A DNA stretch of 64,000 bases from Volvox africanus (Eukaryota > Chlorophyta > Chlorophyceae > Chlamydomonadales > Volvocaceae). The notes under the pieces are model-generated. The model ran no database searches. It saw nothing but the letters and a program-made list of their open reading frames with translations, and was not told the DNA's origin. The number at the start of each line of letters is the position of its first letter. Within the stretch, counting starts at the first letter, position 1. A program made the translations under genes and the position numbers. The stretch is taken from contig BSDZ01000101.1 of the NCBI GenBank assembly GCA_030268105.1, positions 1 through 64,000 on the forward strand. The letters are read 5' to 3'. This document shows, one piece after another, positions 36,457-49,000 of the stretch.

Positions 36457-39400
36457 GTTTTAAAAATGGCATCCGCCTAGCTGGTGATGTGGGATCGCGG
36501 GGCCGCTTGGAGGTGTCGTCAATTGATGCCTGGTTCACGACGGTGTCAGGAAAGGCCTCCTGGAGTCCAGTATGTGACACCGCCGACTTTGGAAAGGACG
36601 ATGCAGTGGTAAGCGTGTGAGGGGATTTAAACTGGAATTGACGGGGCTTGTTATGAAGGTGGTGGCAGTCTTCAGCAACAGCCCACTAACCTGCGGGGTC
36701 GAGATCTGTTGATGGCTGCCGTATTTAATGGGCTTGCGAAGTCGGTGGAAAGCTGGCGTCGGCATGCGTGCTGCAATTCATCACATAGAACTGCGTGTGC
36801 GATGTGCATCGGGCGTGGGGAAGTTGAGCCAATATACCAGCTATAAGGCGATTTGGAGGCTCTGGTCTATGGCCGGTGGAACCGGACCAGGTTAGGGTTG
36901 TGCTGATCAGGTTTTACTGAGAGGTGGAAACGGGGCCCGCCATCGCCACCCTCACACTGCGCTCGTTCGTACCAAGTTGAAAGCTGGTTTGGATGCAACC
37001 TATGGAAGTGTCCAACTGCTTCCTGCACTTGTTCCCTTGCCGCAGTCCCCACCTACCCGCGTCATCCATATTTCTTCGTTTGTGCGTTGGTGTTCTGGTG
37101 GTTTGTGCTCAGGTCATGTGCAAGATGCTGGGTTACACGTACGGCAGGAAGTACTCCAGCAAGTTTACCACAGCTCCACGGAACGAGACGTGAGCACTGA
37201 CGTGGGGACCGGGAGGAGGGGACAGGAACAGGATTGGAAATGCATCCATCTAACACCTGCGGCTCATTCAGTGGAAAACCCCACCCCCCCAAATAGAAGC
37301 TGCCGGACGGTGCAGTGGTCGGGCTGAGCATATTTTGCGAAGGGTTGTGGGAAGTCAGGAGAAGTATATCACGGAGAAGTTGCACTGAGGAGCTTAAATG
37401 TCGTTGATGTGCCCGGGGGTCTAAGGACTGCTCTTCCCAGCCGAAATCCCCAACACAATCTGCAAGCTCAGTCCATTCCGCATCACTACCAACTACATCC
37501 TTACGATGGCGAGGATGAATAGGTTGCTACTAAAGCCCTCCTAGCGCCGCACGGGCTGGCCTCAGCTCCCGGCGTCTCACTTAACATGCAGCCTTCCAGT
37601 TCCCTGATGCCACTATGCGTTTACTATTCTCACCTCTCTTTTGATCCCTTGAACACCCTCCGATCCGACAACAGGGATTTTCGATACGTTGGTCGGATCA
37701 TTTGCGACGAGAGGGTCTCCGACCCCCCGCCCCCAGCCCGCAGCCCACCGCTCCGCGCCAGGAGCCGCTCCCTATACCGTCCGCTCCAGGGGAGCATCTA
37801 CACACCCAAGGCCTCGCCGTACACTTGCAGGTTCAGGCCGGGGCCATGCGACAACAAGGGGCCCTTCGTGGGTATCGATTGCTCACGTGAGCCATTGTCA
37901 GGATCAGACCGCGTATACCAAGGCCATGAACCCGTTTGTTAATGGGTTGCGGGAAACGACCACAAGGAAGGATCGCATTGTGTCAGATATCGGATATGAA
38001 TCCTGGTGTGGGTTGGCGGGCTTTTTGGGGGGGTGTCGGGAAAGGTTTTGGATAGTTCGGAAGGAGAGAAGGGATGGGCGCTCCTTAATGGAGTGAGGGC
38101 ATTAACGCAGTGATTGATTGCTGGAAGGCGTACTGTAAAATCTGCATACAGCAGGCTCGGCTTTCGATTGCCTTTCTGCCCGGTAGGGAAGGCCGTGAGA
38201 TCCAATCGACAGGTTGCTGCACAATCATTACGATATCACCGTGTGACCCTCAGGAGGGCTTTTCGACGACCCTTTCGACAGGGCACCAACACATGTATTG
38301 TTTTCTTAACGTATTGGCAATCTTACGCAATCTCACAATCTTACAGCGGTCGTCGGTGGTCAAAAGTGCACTCCTGAATGCCATCTACGCGGCATACCCG
38401 TTCTCGTCAGTCCCAATGGCCCTCCCCGCGTAACCCCGCCAACCCCACCATCTGTGTGCTTCTAAACCTTTTATCATTTCCGGCAGACGTCCCATTCGAC
38501 ACTACGTTGCCCCCGCCTCCCAGCCCCCCGGCGCCTCCACCAGGTAGGTTGGGCACCTTCATCTATGGCTGCGTTGAAGTGCCTTGTAGTGGCAGTGACA
38601 GGTACTGCACCAGCAACCGACCTGGGGTCCGACATGGCGCGTCTGGTTCCACTCGGGGCAAGGGGTGGGACTGCTGGCCGCTGCAAGGGCCTCACCGCAG
38701 ACCCCGTCTTATCGCGTGAGGAGGATACGGTTCAACCTCCGAAGACCTACACGTTGACAATCCCACCTCCCCTGTCCCTCGGCTTCCGCCGCTTATACCT
38801 AAGGTGCCTTTAGTACCCCCTTCCCTCCGCGCCCTTTATCCCGGGCTCACCCTCCACAGCACCCCCGGCCGTAGCGAACTACATCCGGTTCTACGGGCCG
38901 CAGCTGTCGGACAGGACCAACGTATTTGATCAGCTGGAACCCAACCTGGTGGATGAGGAAGACTTGGTGGGAACTCTTTACGGCCGATTCGAGGTGCAGG
39001 TGCGAGAGGCCCGTCCAGGACAGGGGTCCACCTCGTAGGTAGTGCGTTGATGTACCTTCACTAAATGAGATGTGGGGTACTGGGGACACGAGTAACGCCC
39101 TTAGATAGAGGAGAGTGCACGCCTGTGTGCAGGTACGAGGAGGGGCCGCCAGCACACGTAGGATGACAGACGGGGGATTGGGGGTGGGTACCTATGTTGG
39201 TGTGTTTCATGGGGGTGTTCGGAATGTTATGTCGGAATGCTTTGTTGGGTGCCTCTGCGCTCATGGCGCCCGTTTCCACCTGCAGTCGGGTCTCTAACAG
39301 CGCAGCCCACATCCACGCTCTCCCTCCCCTCCCCTCCGCCCGCCCGTGCAGGTTTCCTCCCCAGTGAACGGCAAAGCGGTGTGGGCCCCGCTGTGCTTCT

Positions 39401-40987
39401 ACAACGACAGCACGGATTCTTCCTACGTGGACAACTTGAAGATGAGGACCGCGGATGTTGCATGCCAGCAGGTATGGCACCCGGTACATCACATGCATGA
39501 GCGGGTAGTCATGAACGGTTTCTCTCTCTCTCCTTCACTATCTCTCACTCTCTCACTCTCTCTCTTTACAAATATACAATACTCATTGGGTGGTGTATCG
39601 CGGATGTCACCAAGACATACGGATAAGGTGACGGAACGCATTGTTGGTGTGATGTAAAATTGTACTACAGTATTTACGGTTGTCAGTCAGACGATAATTA
39701 CACGGCTTGGAAGTCCTTGAGGTGCCGGTCGTCTTCCTTGCTGCCTTCATTCGTGCTACTGCTTTGCTCGGGGATAGCCCCGCCCTGTGCACATGCATGG
39801 CCTGCCAGCCCTAAGTTTTGTCGTCACTAATAATGAGCCCTTGATCGCGAACCCCTTGTGGGGGTTCCACCACACGCAGTTATACAACTGGCCGAAGATG
39901 TACGAGGGGGGAATCGGCCTGGTGCTAACACAGGTCTCGAATACACCGATCGATATTCCCGGCAGTAAGTGCCCTCCTAGGGGGATAAGGCCTTCTCTCT
40001 GACGTAACCAGGGGCCAAGGGCTGCTTGGGCCAGTGAGTGCTAGCTAGCTGTGGGAAATTCAGAGGAGTCCCGCCCATCGGGATCTGCTGATGGAGTAGA
40101 AACGCAAAATGAGGTTCACCGGTGGCAGGTGCACAGCGGCATGACCGCTGCGTGCCCCGTGGACACATTGCAAAGCCTTAAAGTGCCCTTTTGCTTTAAA
40201 CGACGCAGCAAATGGGTAAAAGCATAGAATTAGGAAATTGTCTCCTGAATTGTAATCCTGTGGTGTTTTGCTCAGATTACAAGTGAAATCAGCATTTGGT
40301 TGGTATTGAGACCCATGCCCATTAGTCCCTTCATGGCTGCTGTACGTCCCGCCGCCAAATGCAGCCGCCGTCGAGGAAGATGACTTCAATCCGGCTGAGG
40401 TCGCCGCCTGGGCCACGGTGCTGAGCAACGGCGCGGATTCTGTTCGCACAGTGCAAGCCATGAACATCGCGGTAAGGTTTGAAAACAAGATATGCGAATT
40501 GGGCTGTTGGTTTGTTCCGCGTTGTAACCGTGTTTTGTTGTCGGTGGCCTCTGGCGTGCGCTGGCCGCCTCTGGTTGGTGTATGTACATCCTTGCTCTTG
40601 CGCCCTGGCAACTGCCGCACGTCAACAACGGGAATGATTAGCCTCCTGTGCTCCTCCCGCGGTCTGTGTATGATAAAGCCCGTATTTGCCTGGACTGGAT
40701 GCTGGCAAAGCCATCTAGCTGTCCCACCGAGACATGGTCACTTATTTGTCATGGAAACCGTCTTCTCTCTGAGTGCATTTCTCTTCTTTGTTTATGAGCA
40801 GTGATATTTTCCGACCTTCCAGTCCCTCTTGACCGCCCCTCTTCCTCCACCCGCCTTCCCGTCCCTCGGTCCAGATCTCAACTACTCCGTGCAAGAGTGG
40901 AGCCCTGCTGACTGCTGTGTGCATTGTATTCGGAGCGCGCCACCGCACGAACTGATTTTATATGTTAAGCAGTCCCTTTTTAAATAA
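36457..40987 (+). CDS. SRCR-domain protein with proline-rich linker (5' end missing)
   Basis: Nine exons join in phase: 36457-36608, 37113-37189, 37831-37886, 38487-38543, 38860-38999, 39352-39471, 39778-39964, 40326-40471 and 40823-40987 (stop TAA 40985). SRCR domain 1 has IRLAGDVGSRGRLEV, ASWSPVCDTADFGKDDAV, VMCKMLGY and GPFVGIDCS, close to the family pattern of WGTVCDD and VVCRQLG. A PPPPSPPAPPPAPP linker, like algal hydroxyproline-rich spacers, leads to a second, more diverged domain (TLYGRFEVQ, VWAPLCFYND, DVACQQ). The C-terminal part is unfamiliar (LWGFHHTQLYNW, FNPAEVAAWATVLSNGADS). An extracellular or surface recognition role is inferred. The start lies upstream of 36457, since that exon begins with two bases of a split codon. 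An additional exon between 37886 and 38487 is possible. Confidence 0.78.
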
Positions 40988-43096
40988 ATCTTCCGTATGT
41001 ATTACAGTGCAACTCACTTCCTCCTTTTGGAAGTCCTCTTAACTTCCTCCTTTTGGTGTCGGTTTCTCCGTCGATCCCAAGAGATGCCTTCCTTGAAAAA
41101 ACTGGAGGGCCCCACCAGCTGGGTGGTTGCTATTGCTGGTGGCCTATTCCCTAGTATTATGCCGTTCGTGCCTGGTAACCTCGTATGCTATCTTTCAGAT
41201 GAATTTCTTCGTCCTCAATTCGGATGTCAATAACACGCAATGCACATGTATATATTTGCAGCTTGTCGCCGCTGAGGACATCAGCTGTTTGCATGCCATA
41301 TGAAATGTGATATGATGGTGTCGTACAAGAACCTGTCATTGTTCTTCCTCTGTTTGCATGTATATGTCCGCAATGGTGCAACACATATGTGCATTCAAGG
41401 GCATGTGCATATTGGTATACTCTGTTGTGGCAGGCGCTGAGTAGAGAGTGTTGAAGTATGATGCTGCCGGCGGGTTGCGTGCCAGGTGCATCATTGTTTC
41501 CAGGTTCTGCTGTAACTTTCAATCAATGAACTTTATCTGTATGTTTTCGGGGCACACGATCTTATTTCCTGCTTTTTGTCTTAGGCTTGTCCCCTTCGTC
41601 GTAAGGGGAGGGGAGCTGTTGTTTTTTAGCGATCTTGATAAATTTGCACTCAAATCCCGAATCATGCACGTACCTGCTGGCTTTTAACAATTGTTGATGA
41701 TGATCAGCGGCGGGCTTGCCTGGGCGCGCGGTTCTCACCTTCCCTGCTTGAGGGCTTTTCTGTGTTGATTGCACGGAGGCGTATCAAGTTGCTGCTGTGC
41801 TGAATGTGTCGTAATGCTGCTGGCGCGAAATCTAATGGCATTCTAGGTATGCTGTACGTATAGGCGCATTGGCGTGGAACTTACTCGAAATTATCAAATG
41901 CAGCTGCTTTACATCTGCATTATGACACTTAGGAAATAAAAGGACGGAATGTAAGAGACACATCCTTGTGCGCCCTCTGCGTAGGGTGAAAGCAAGCCCA
42001 GCGCAACCGAATATAAAGCGAGCTTTGGTTTTCGTGTGAAGCAGCGGTTAACACAGAATCCTTATCGGCTCATCACCAACCAAACTCAAGATCTCTCGCG
42101 ACCGTGAGCAAGGCACGATTTCGTTGATCTCTTTCCTGTCTATAACCCTAACAAATAGAGTTTGTTGTTTCGAATAAGAGCGGGGCCGTCGTTGAGATAA
42201 TCGAATGGCTGCTAGTGGCTGTTTCCCAGCGCTCATGACAACGGTATGCGGATAGGTTACCATCTGACCCATCAGCAACGGAGATCCAAAATAGAGTTAG
42301 TGAGGACATGGAGTCACAACCCCTGGGGGCAACTCCTGGCACAACACAACCACTCCAATAATAGCTCAGAAAGGAAGCCTCGAAAAAGATGCAACACCCC
42401 AACTTCATACGAAGCTCTAACCCTAACCCTTCATACAGAGCTCTACCCGATGCCAACCCAAGACAATGTACCTGTACAGCCATCCTGCGACATCTCTTCT
42501 GCAGGGGAATTCTGCATGTTCCTACCACCCATAACTGTATCCAGTGGCGTCGCGCAAACCATGTGTACCTCTCGCTATGACTGCGACGCCATGTCGTCTC
42601 TAGCTCTCGGTCCATCAATTTTGACATTTGCTGCTATGGAAACACCTAGAGCGTTTGCCCCTGTCCCTGCTGATGGCCCTACTGCAGCCCTACCTGGCTC
42701 GACTACCCGGCAAAGTCGAGCCCTCGACTGACACAAATGCGATCTCCCCGCACTGAGAGGCGAAATCGAACCGGATCGCACAACACGCACACAACGACAT
42801 CCCGTATGCGCTTGTTAGCCGCTGTGTTGCTTGTTGGCATCTGGGCGGTCCACATACTTTCATCGTCCCCATCATCCTCTCAAGAGGGGCCTCGTCCTCG
42901 GGCCTGCGCACTCGAAGAAACCATCAGATCAATCTGCCGATGCATATCGACCCAGGCGCCCTGCCTTGCATCCGGTGTTGCTTGCCCCCGAACCAGTACT
43001 GCCACCTCGGAGACCATCACAGGAGCCCCGGGTCCACCCTGCTGCAGGGTCTTAGCGGTGCCAATCTTTCCGCGGGCGGGAGGAGGACACAGCCAA
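40988..43096. other. Convergent intergenic region
   Basis: This lies between the 3' ends of the plus-strand SRCR gene and the minus-strand VPS11 gene. A TGTAA word near 41510 may mark the SRCR transcript end. A 78-codon frame at 40997-41233 encodes a hydrophobic SWVVAIAGGLFPSIM stretch, but it starts without a splice-compatible junction to the SRCR gene. Nothing else was recognised. Confidence 0.45.
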
Positions 43097-46000
43097 TCAC
43101 AAAAGCAAGCTCGGCGGCCCAACTGCTGCAGCCGCCCCGGCTGCTGCCGCCGCCGGCGTCACATTCATAAGGCCCCTTCCAAAGTGCTCGGCTACCACTG
43201 AAAAGCCATCGGTTGCCTGACGCAACTCAGCGAAGAACCGCTCCGGCTGCAAAGAAGCGGCCTGCGACCAGTTTAGCAGGGTTCGATTTGCCACCACGAG
43301 GTTGTGGTCTTGGTTAGGGGGATTCAGAAACGTCGTGCGTAGTGGGGTGGAGCGGACCGATTATCCCGAGGAGGGCGGACAGGGGGCTGAGATTACACTG
43401 GCAACGCACGATGCTGCAACGTTGCGCACCTATATGTGTGCGGAAGGGCGCGGCAAGAGGAGACGAACAACCGGACGAGCAGTACGACAAGAAAGGGAGG
43501 ACAGGGGGGAGGTTAAAAGGGAGGTCCGGTGTCCTCGACACCACCTTATTCCTCTTCGGGTTGCGTAGCGTGCGCGCCATTGCCTGTGGCTTATTATACC
43601 AACCAAAAGACCTCCCACAAGCCACCCATGCAAGACAATGCCGCATACGGAGCGCGCATAGGTGCCTGTCGAGAGGCTATCACAACCCCTCCAACCCAAC
43701 CCCGATACGCCCTACCTGCATGCTGTGGCGGATCTCCGCCACCCGCCGCTGGTCCGGGCCGCACAGGGGGCACTCCCGGTCGTTGTCCCCAAGCTGCCGC
43801 AGGTTGAACGAGTGGCCACACAGGAAGTGTACTACAGGCAGCTCCAGGGGCGCCCCGGAGGCCGAGCAGCGGGAGTTCTGGAATAGCCGGGGCTACAGAG
43901 ATAGAACAGGAGGAGGGGCCCCGGCCAACGATGGCGGGACACGTGTCAGATATCAGCGATGTATTCGGTCGCTGAAAGCTGTACATCGCCGAATGCACAT
44001 CCAGCCCCTCCCCTGAACGGCCTTCTCCTCACCTGCGTCCTCAGCTTGGTAACCTCCTCGCGGAGAGCCGCTGTCTCCGCCGCCAGACGGGACACGGCCT
44101 GCGGATGTGGTGGTGGCGGAGGGAGCACGCGTGCGATGAGCAGGGTACGACGAATCTTCACACACGTGAAGGTTCAAGGGATCGGAGGCAGCGTTAAGGG
44201 TGGGACTGCGGCGGCCCCTGTGCGGCCTCACTCGGGGCGCTGGGCCCTGGACGGCGGAGGTCCTGCGTGGGCACATCGGCCAACACATAATGTCACCGTA
44301 AGGTCACGCAGTTGGAGTTTGAGCGCCATCTTCCATCACTGCCTCCATCCCTTCTACGCACTTACTCGCCCCGGCAGTCCTTCCCATCCCTCATCCCGCT
44401 CCCCACCTCCCTATCTCTTGCCACAGCCGCCGTGTCCCGCTGCAGCGCTCGCTCCATGTAGCCTCGGACCAGCGACAGGGGCAAGCGCCGGCTGCGGGAA
44501 AGTGACTACAGCACAGCAGGCGAAGACAAGGAGAGGCGGCGGATGGACGTGAATCCTTAAAGAAGTCAAGCAGCGTTCCACAACAGCAAATCAAACAATA
44601 AAATGATAGAGCGAGATCACATCACAAACGTCGCCGGCGCCATCACCAAGACGAGCTTTCCCGTCCCAGGCCACTTCTTGCTTCGCTGCTTGCAGTGGCC
44701 GCCCTATCCCTCACCCCTCGTGTATCAGTGTGTTGACTTTGCTGATGCCCTCGTTCACAGCAGATGTGGAGTGAGGCTTCTCCGTCATCAAACGGACGAC
44801 GTTTCCCTCTTTATGTAATGATCTTCCGGAATGATGCATTCCGACGCCCCATCACGGTGCGATGTGATATCACAACCCCCATCTCCCCCACCCCCAACCT
44901 GCAACACCACGAGCGGGGGCAGCACTCCGCTTCGTTCCACATGCTCCACCACCTGGCGCAGCCACATAAAGGCGGGGGAGGGAGGGGGAGACTGACGGGC
45001 GGGTCAGAGCGCTCGGTATAACAATAACAATACCGATACCGATACAGATACGGATGTGGATGCGGATGCCTATACCAATACCAATACCAACAATAACACC
45101 AACAACAATAACAATAATAATAATAACATTAACAACAATTATATAATTAATAATGTATTGTTTTGATAATAATCTATTATAATGTATAATAGATTATATA
45201 GCAACACCAATGTTATTATTATAATGAAATCTTTACGCGGATGGGTATAACACAGAACTCCATGTCGTACCTTTGCCAACCAGGCTTGGCTCACTATTAG
45301 GTGTATGTACTCGTAAATAGCCAACTTGGTAAGGACCCAAAAGCACCCGGCGGCCAACCTGGCTTCCGAAGTTCATTACGAGAACTGATAACAGCTGAAC
45401 CAGTCTTGCCTCCACCAGCGGCCACAGGGCGGCTCCCCCGCCCCACTTCCCCCCCCCCCGGGTATTCCGCTCTCCGTCGCGATCCCCCAAAGTGTGAAGT
45501 GGAAGGAGCCCCCCGGCCCCGCCCCAGCTCTTCCAAGCAGCCCGCTGAGAGGTCGCAGCTGTGTCGCCCCCTTCCGCCGCACCTGCATGATCTGCGCGCT
45601 GCAATCGCTCGTGGGCGGGTTGGCGTCGTGTTGTGTAACGAAGTACTCCAGCACCTCACTCCACAGCACGGGATCACCCCCCCTGCGCGGCCGGGGAAAG
45701 GAATCAGCAGCAACAAGTGGACGGCGTATGGTTCAATGCGGGAGAATGGGCGAAGATTGATTGACTGATTAATGGCAAACGTGTAGCCCATAGTCCGTAA
45801 GCCCCAGACGAGCCAGGGGGCTCGAGTGACGGAGAGCTGAAGCAAGAACCGTATTTAAGATATAAAACACAAAGCTAGACGTAGAGGAAAAGACTCTTTC
45901 CGTTCCGCAAGGAGAGAAAGAAATATGACAAGAGGAGGGAAAGAGGTCTCGGCTACCCGCATATGGTAACCGTCTTAACTAGCGAATGCTACGAACAACT

Positions 46001-49000
46001 CGGGTAAGGCCCAGTTGGTCCTTTACCGAGATAAGTTGCAGCATCTATCTCAGCACCCTGCCATGGGTGAAGAAAACACATCTCAACTGGAAGGCTACAG
46101 CACTGCATTGCGCTGGCCCCGGTACGACAAACGACCATACCGCGACAAATGATCAGACACACAGTGGGTAGAAGCCCACGGGGTTCCCCGCCCACCTGGA
46201 CGCATCTCCGTACTTAAGGACCCCCGAGATAAGGCCCGCGTGGTCCCCACCACTCATATACACCTGCAGATGATGCCGCCGTACAAACAGGGAACGCATT
46301 TTGAAAGCCTCTGAACCTTCCCTGTGCTGCCTTCCGTGCGGCCAAAATCCCAAAAGCCGTGATTTGACAACATGGGGGAGGAGGATGCGAGATACGATTG
46401 ATCGAATGCCCAAACCGGGACCACTAGTAACCATACCCAGAGGGAGGGAGGGTACGACAAAAACAACGGACCCATGGGTCACAAGAACCCTCCCACGGAT
46501 GTGAAAGGGATACGCAAACAGACATTCCACTCTTCCCGATGCCGTACATCGTCTCCTCCGATCCATTGAACTATCTCCCTTCCGCACCTGCAGGGCCTCG
46601 CGGGGCAGCCGTAACCTGTCGTACAGGAACAACAGACCCTTCCGGAAACCATGAAGCCGGCAGAGCACCAACGCATGGTCTGGGTCGTACGCGGGGCCGT
46701 GCATGTCATAGGTGGCGCCACTGCTGGTATCGGGCAGATGCACATGGGGGGGCCAGCCTCGCGCCAGCAAATCCAGCGCCTTCACGTGGCGGGCCTGAGA
46801 GGTGGACAAGTGGAAGAAAGCGGGGAGGGGGGAGCGGCTTCGCCAAGTTATAGGTTCGGTTTCGGAGGAACCAGGAACACGGACGCATTGAAACATTCTT
46901 ATCCAACTCCCTCCGCGAGGGGGCACCTCCTGCATTTACGACTCCTATCACTTCCTCCGTACTCCCCCTTCGAGCACCCGTACCAGGACTCGCGTATTCG
47001 CCTCCTCCCTCCCGTCCCCTTCCCGTCCCCCTCCCACCTCGGTATCCGGAGACGTGGCGGACCCGGCCGGTCCAGCCACTGGCGCCCTGGCGGCGGGTCC
47101 AGGGGCCCCCGCGGCACCATGATGGAGGTGGTGAGGGGCGGTACCGTTACCCTCACTTCCCCCCGCCATGGCCGTCCGGGTCGGGGAACGTGCGGTCCCC
47201 TCCCCGCCCGTCGCTGTTGTTACTGCTGCTGTGGGTATGGGCATCACCGCCGCCTGCTGCTGCGCCGCCGCCGCTGATCCTGACGCGATGGCTCCCGCTG
47301 CTGGCGGCGAGGCCGCTGTCGCCATTGCGGGATGCGCCTCCTTCAGTTGCTGCTGGTGCTGCTGGTGCTTGAGGGGCTTGAGGGGCTGAGACGGCGACTT
47401 TCCTTCCAGTTGCTGTTTCTTGCCTTGCTTCTCTGGCCATGGCGATTGCCCCGACGGTTGAGGTGGTTGAGGTGGTTGCGGGTTGCTGTCCTGACTTGCT
47501 TCCTGCCAGAGGTGCTCTGCCAGGTACAGCTCCAGCAGCGTGTGGTACAGCAGTCGTTCGTACGCCCGTGCGGGCGGCACCAAAACACCGACATCATTCT
47601 CAACGCTAGCGCCGTCAGCGTGCGTGTGCGTGTGCGTGTGTGTGTGTGTGTGTCCGGCGGCTGCTACAGCCGCATTCGTGTTGAGGATGTACTCGCAGAG
47701 CAGCATGAGCGCGGTGGGCTCTCCGCTGTATAGGTGGGCGAAGTCAGAGACGGATGCCAAGTAGTAGCTGGGACCTGGCGGGGGGGGATGGGGTTTCGGA
47801 GTGCTACAATCTGTAACAGGTAGGGCCGCCAACACAACGAAGAGCCGCAGCTGAAAGCTGAAGGTGGGGGTGGGGGTGGGGGTGGGGTGAAGGCGGCGGG
47901 GTGAAGGCGGCGGGGTGGCGGGTGGCGCGTAACATCTAACGGGTAACGGGTGACGGGTAACGGGGGACATGGGGTCGTCACTTCGAAAATCCCTTGACGC
48001 AAACTGCTTAGAAGTGTCGGAACCAACGAAGTACCGGAAGCGACGTTGTTCCGTTATTTCGTTAAGTAGTTAAGTCATCAGCGGTGCGCAAGGGAGGGAC
48101 GCACACACATATCAGCTATGGCCAATCGGAATGCCGCGAGCTTCCAGAATCCCCTCTGACGTCACGTCCACTCACCGCCACTGACTCCCCCGCCTCCGTG
48201 CCCCTGCTGCCCCGGCGGGGGCCCACAGCACAAGTCCATGATTAGGCCCGTCGCCGCCTCCGCCCGCATTCCGATCAACGCCTTGCCGTACTTCTTAAGC
48301 GCTTCAGCACGCCTGGTAGGGAAAACAAGGGACGCGATCGCATTCAGCCAGGTGCTCTGCGCGCGCTGCCGCTTAGTGAGGGCAGAAATCACAATGAAAT
48401 TGGACGAGGGAAGAAGGGCCTATCCTACTTCGCGTATGTTATGGGGGACGAACATCGAAACGCTGGTAATGGGGGAGGAGGCGGAAGGACGGCGTGGGGA
48501 AGAGATACTGGTAAAACGGAGGAGTACATTGAACAATGGATTGACAATTTTATTAGTCAATCAATCGTTCAATGTAAAAAATAAATCAGTCCCAGATCGC
48601 TGATAAGAATACGTAAGAAGCAACGAACAAACCCATACAGGTTTTATCTGTTGCTTAGATAACGCAGCAGCTGCAGCTGCAGGTGGTGGTACATAAGAAC
48701 GTCCGAGATCATCATGCACGACCTCTACGCAAATCGAGGAGGTATTGGTGTTGAGCCTGGAGGTGTGTGTGATAGGGGACACCTCTGAAGCGACCTGCCC
48801 TGCCTGCCTCTACTAAGGCCTGGCCAACCCGGCAATGACCGGGGGGGGATGAGCTCGGCCAGCACGTCACGTGGCGTGGAAAGCTGCTGACAAGGCCAGT
48901 GTGGGGACGCACGTGCCCTCCAGAGGGGAAGAGTGTAGTAATCGTACAACATACGGCACACACAAGCATAATGCTGTAGGGTGCAAAAGCACCTACTCAG

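Noticed and set aside
42405..42440. Internal telomere-like CTAACCCTAACCC
   Set aside because: Only two units of a different telomere type; chance similarity is likely.
46948..46983. Extension of the large VPS11 exon to its stop codon
   Set aside because: The next conserved exon at 46794 requires splicing, and a GTACGG donor at 46983 closes the phase.
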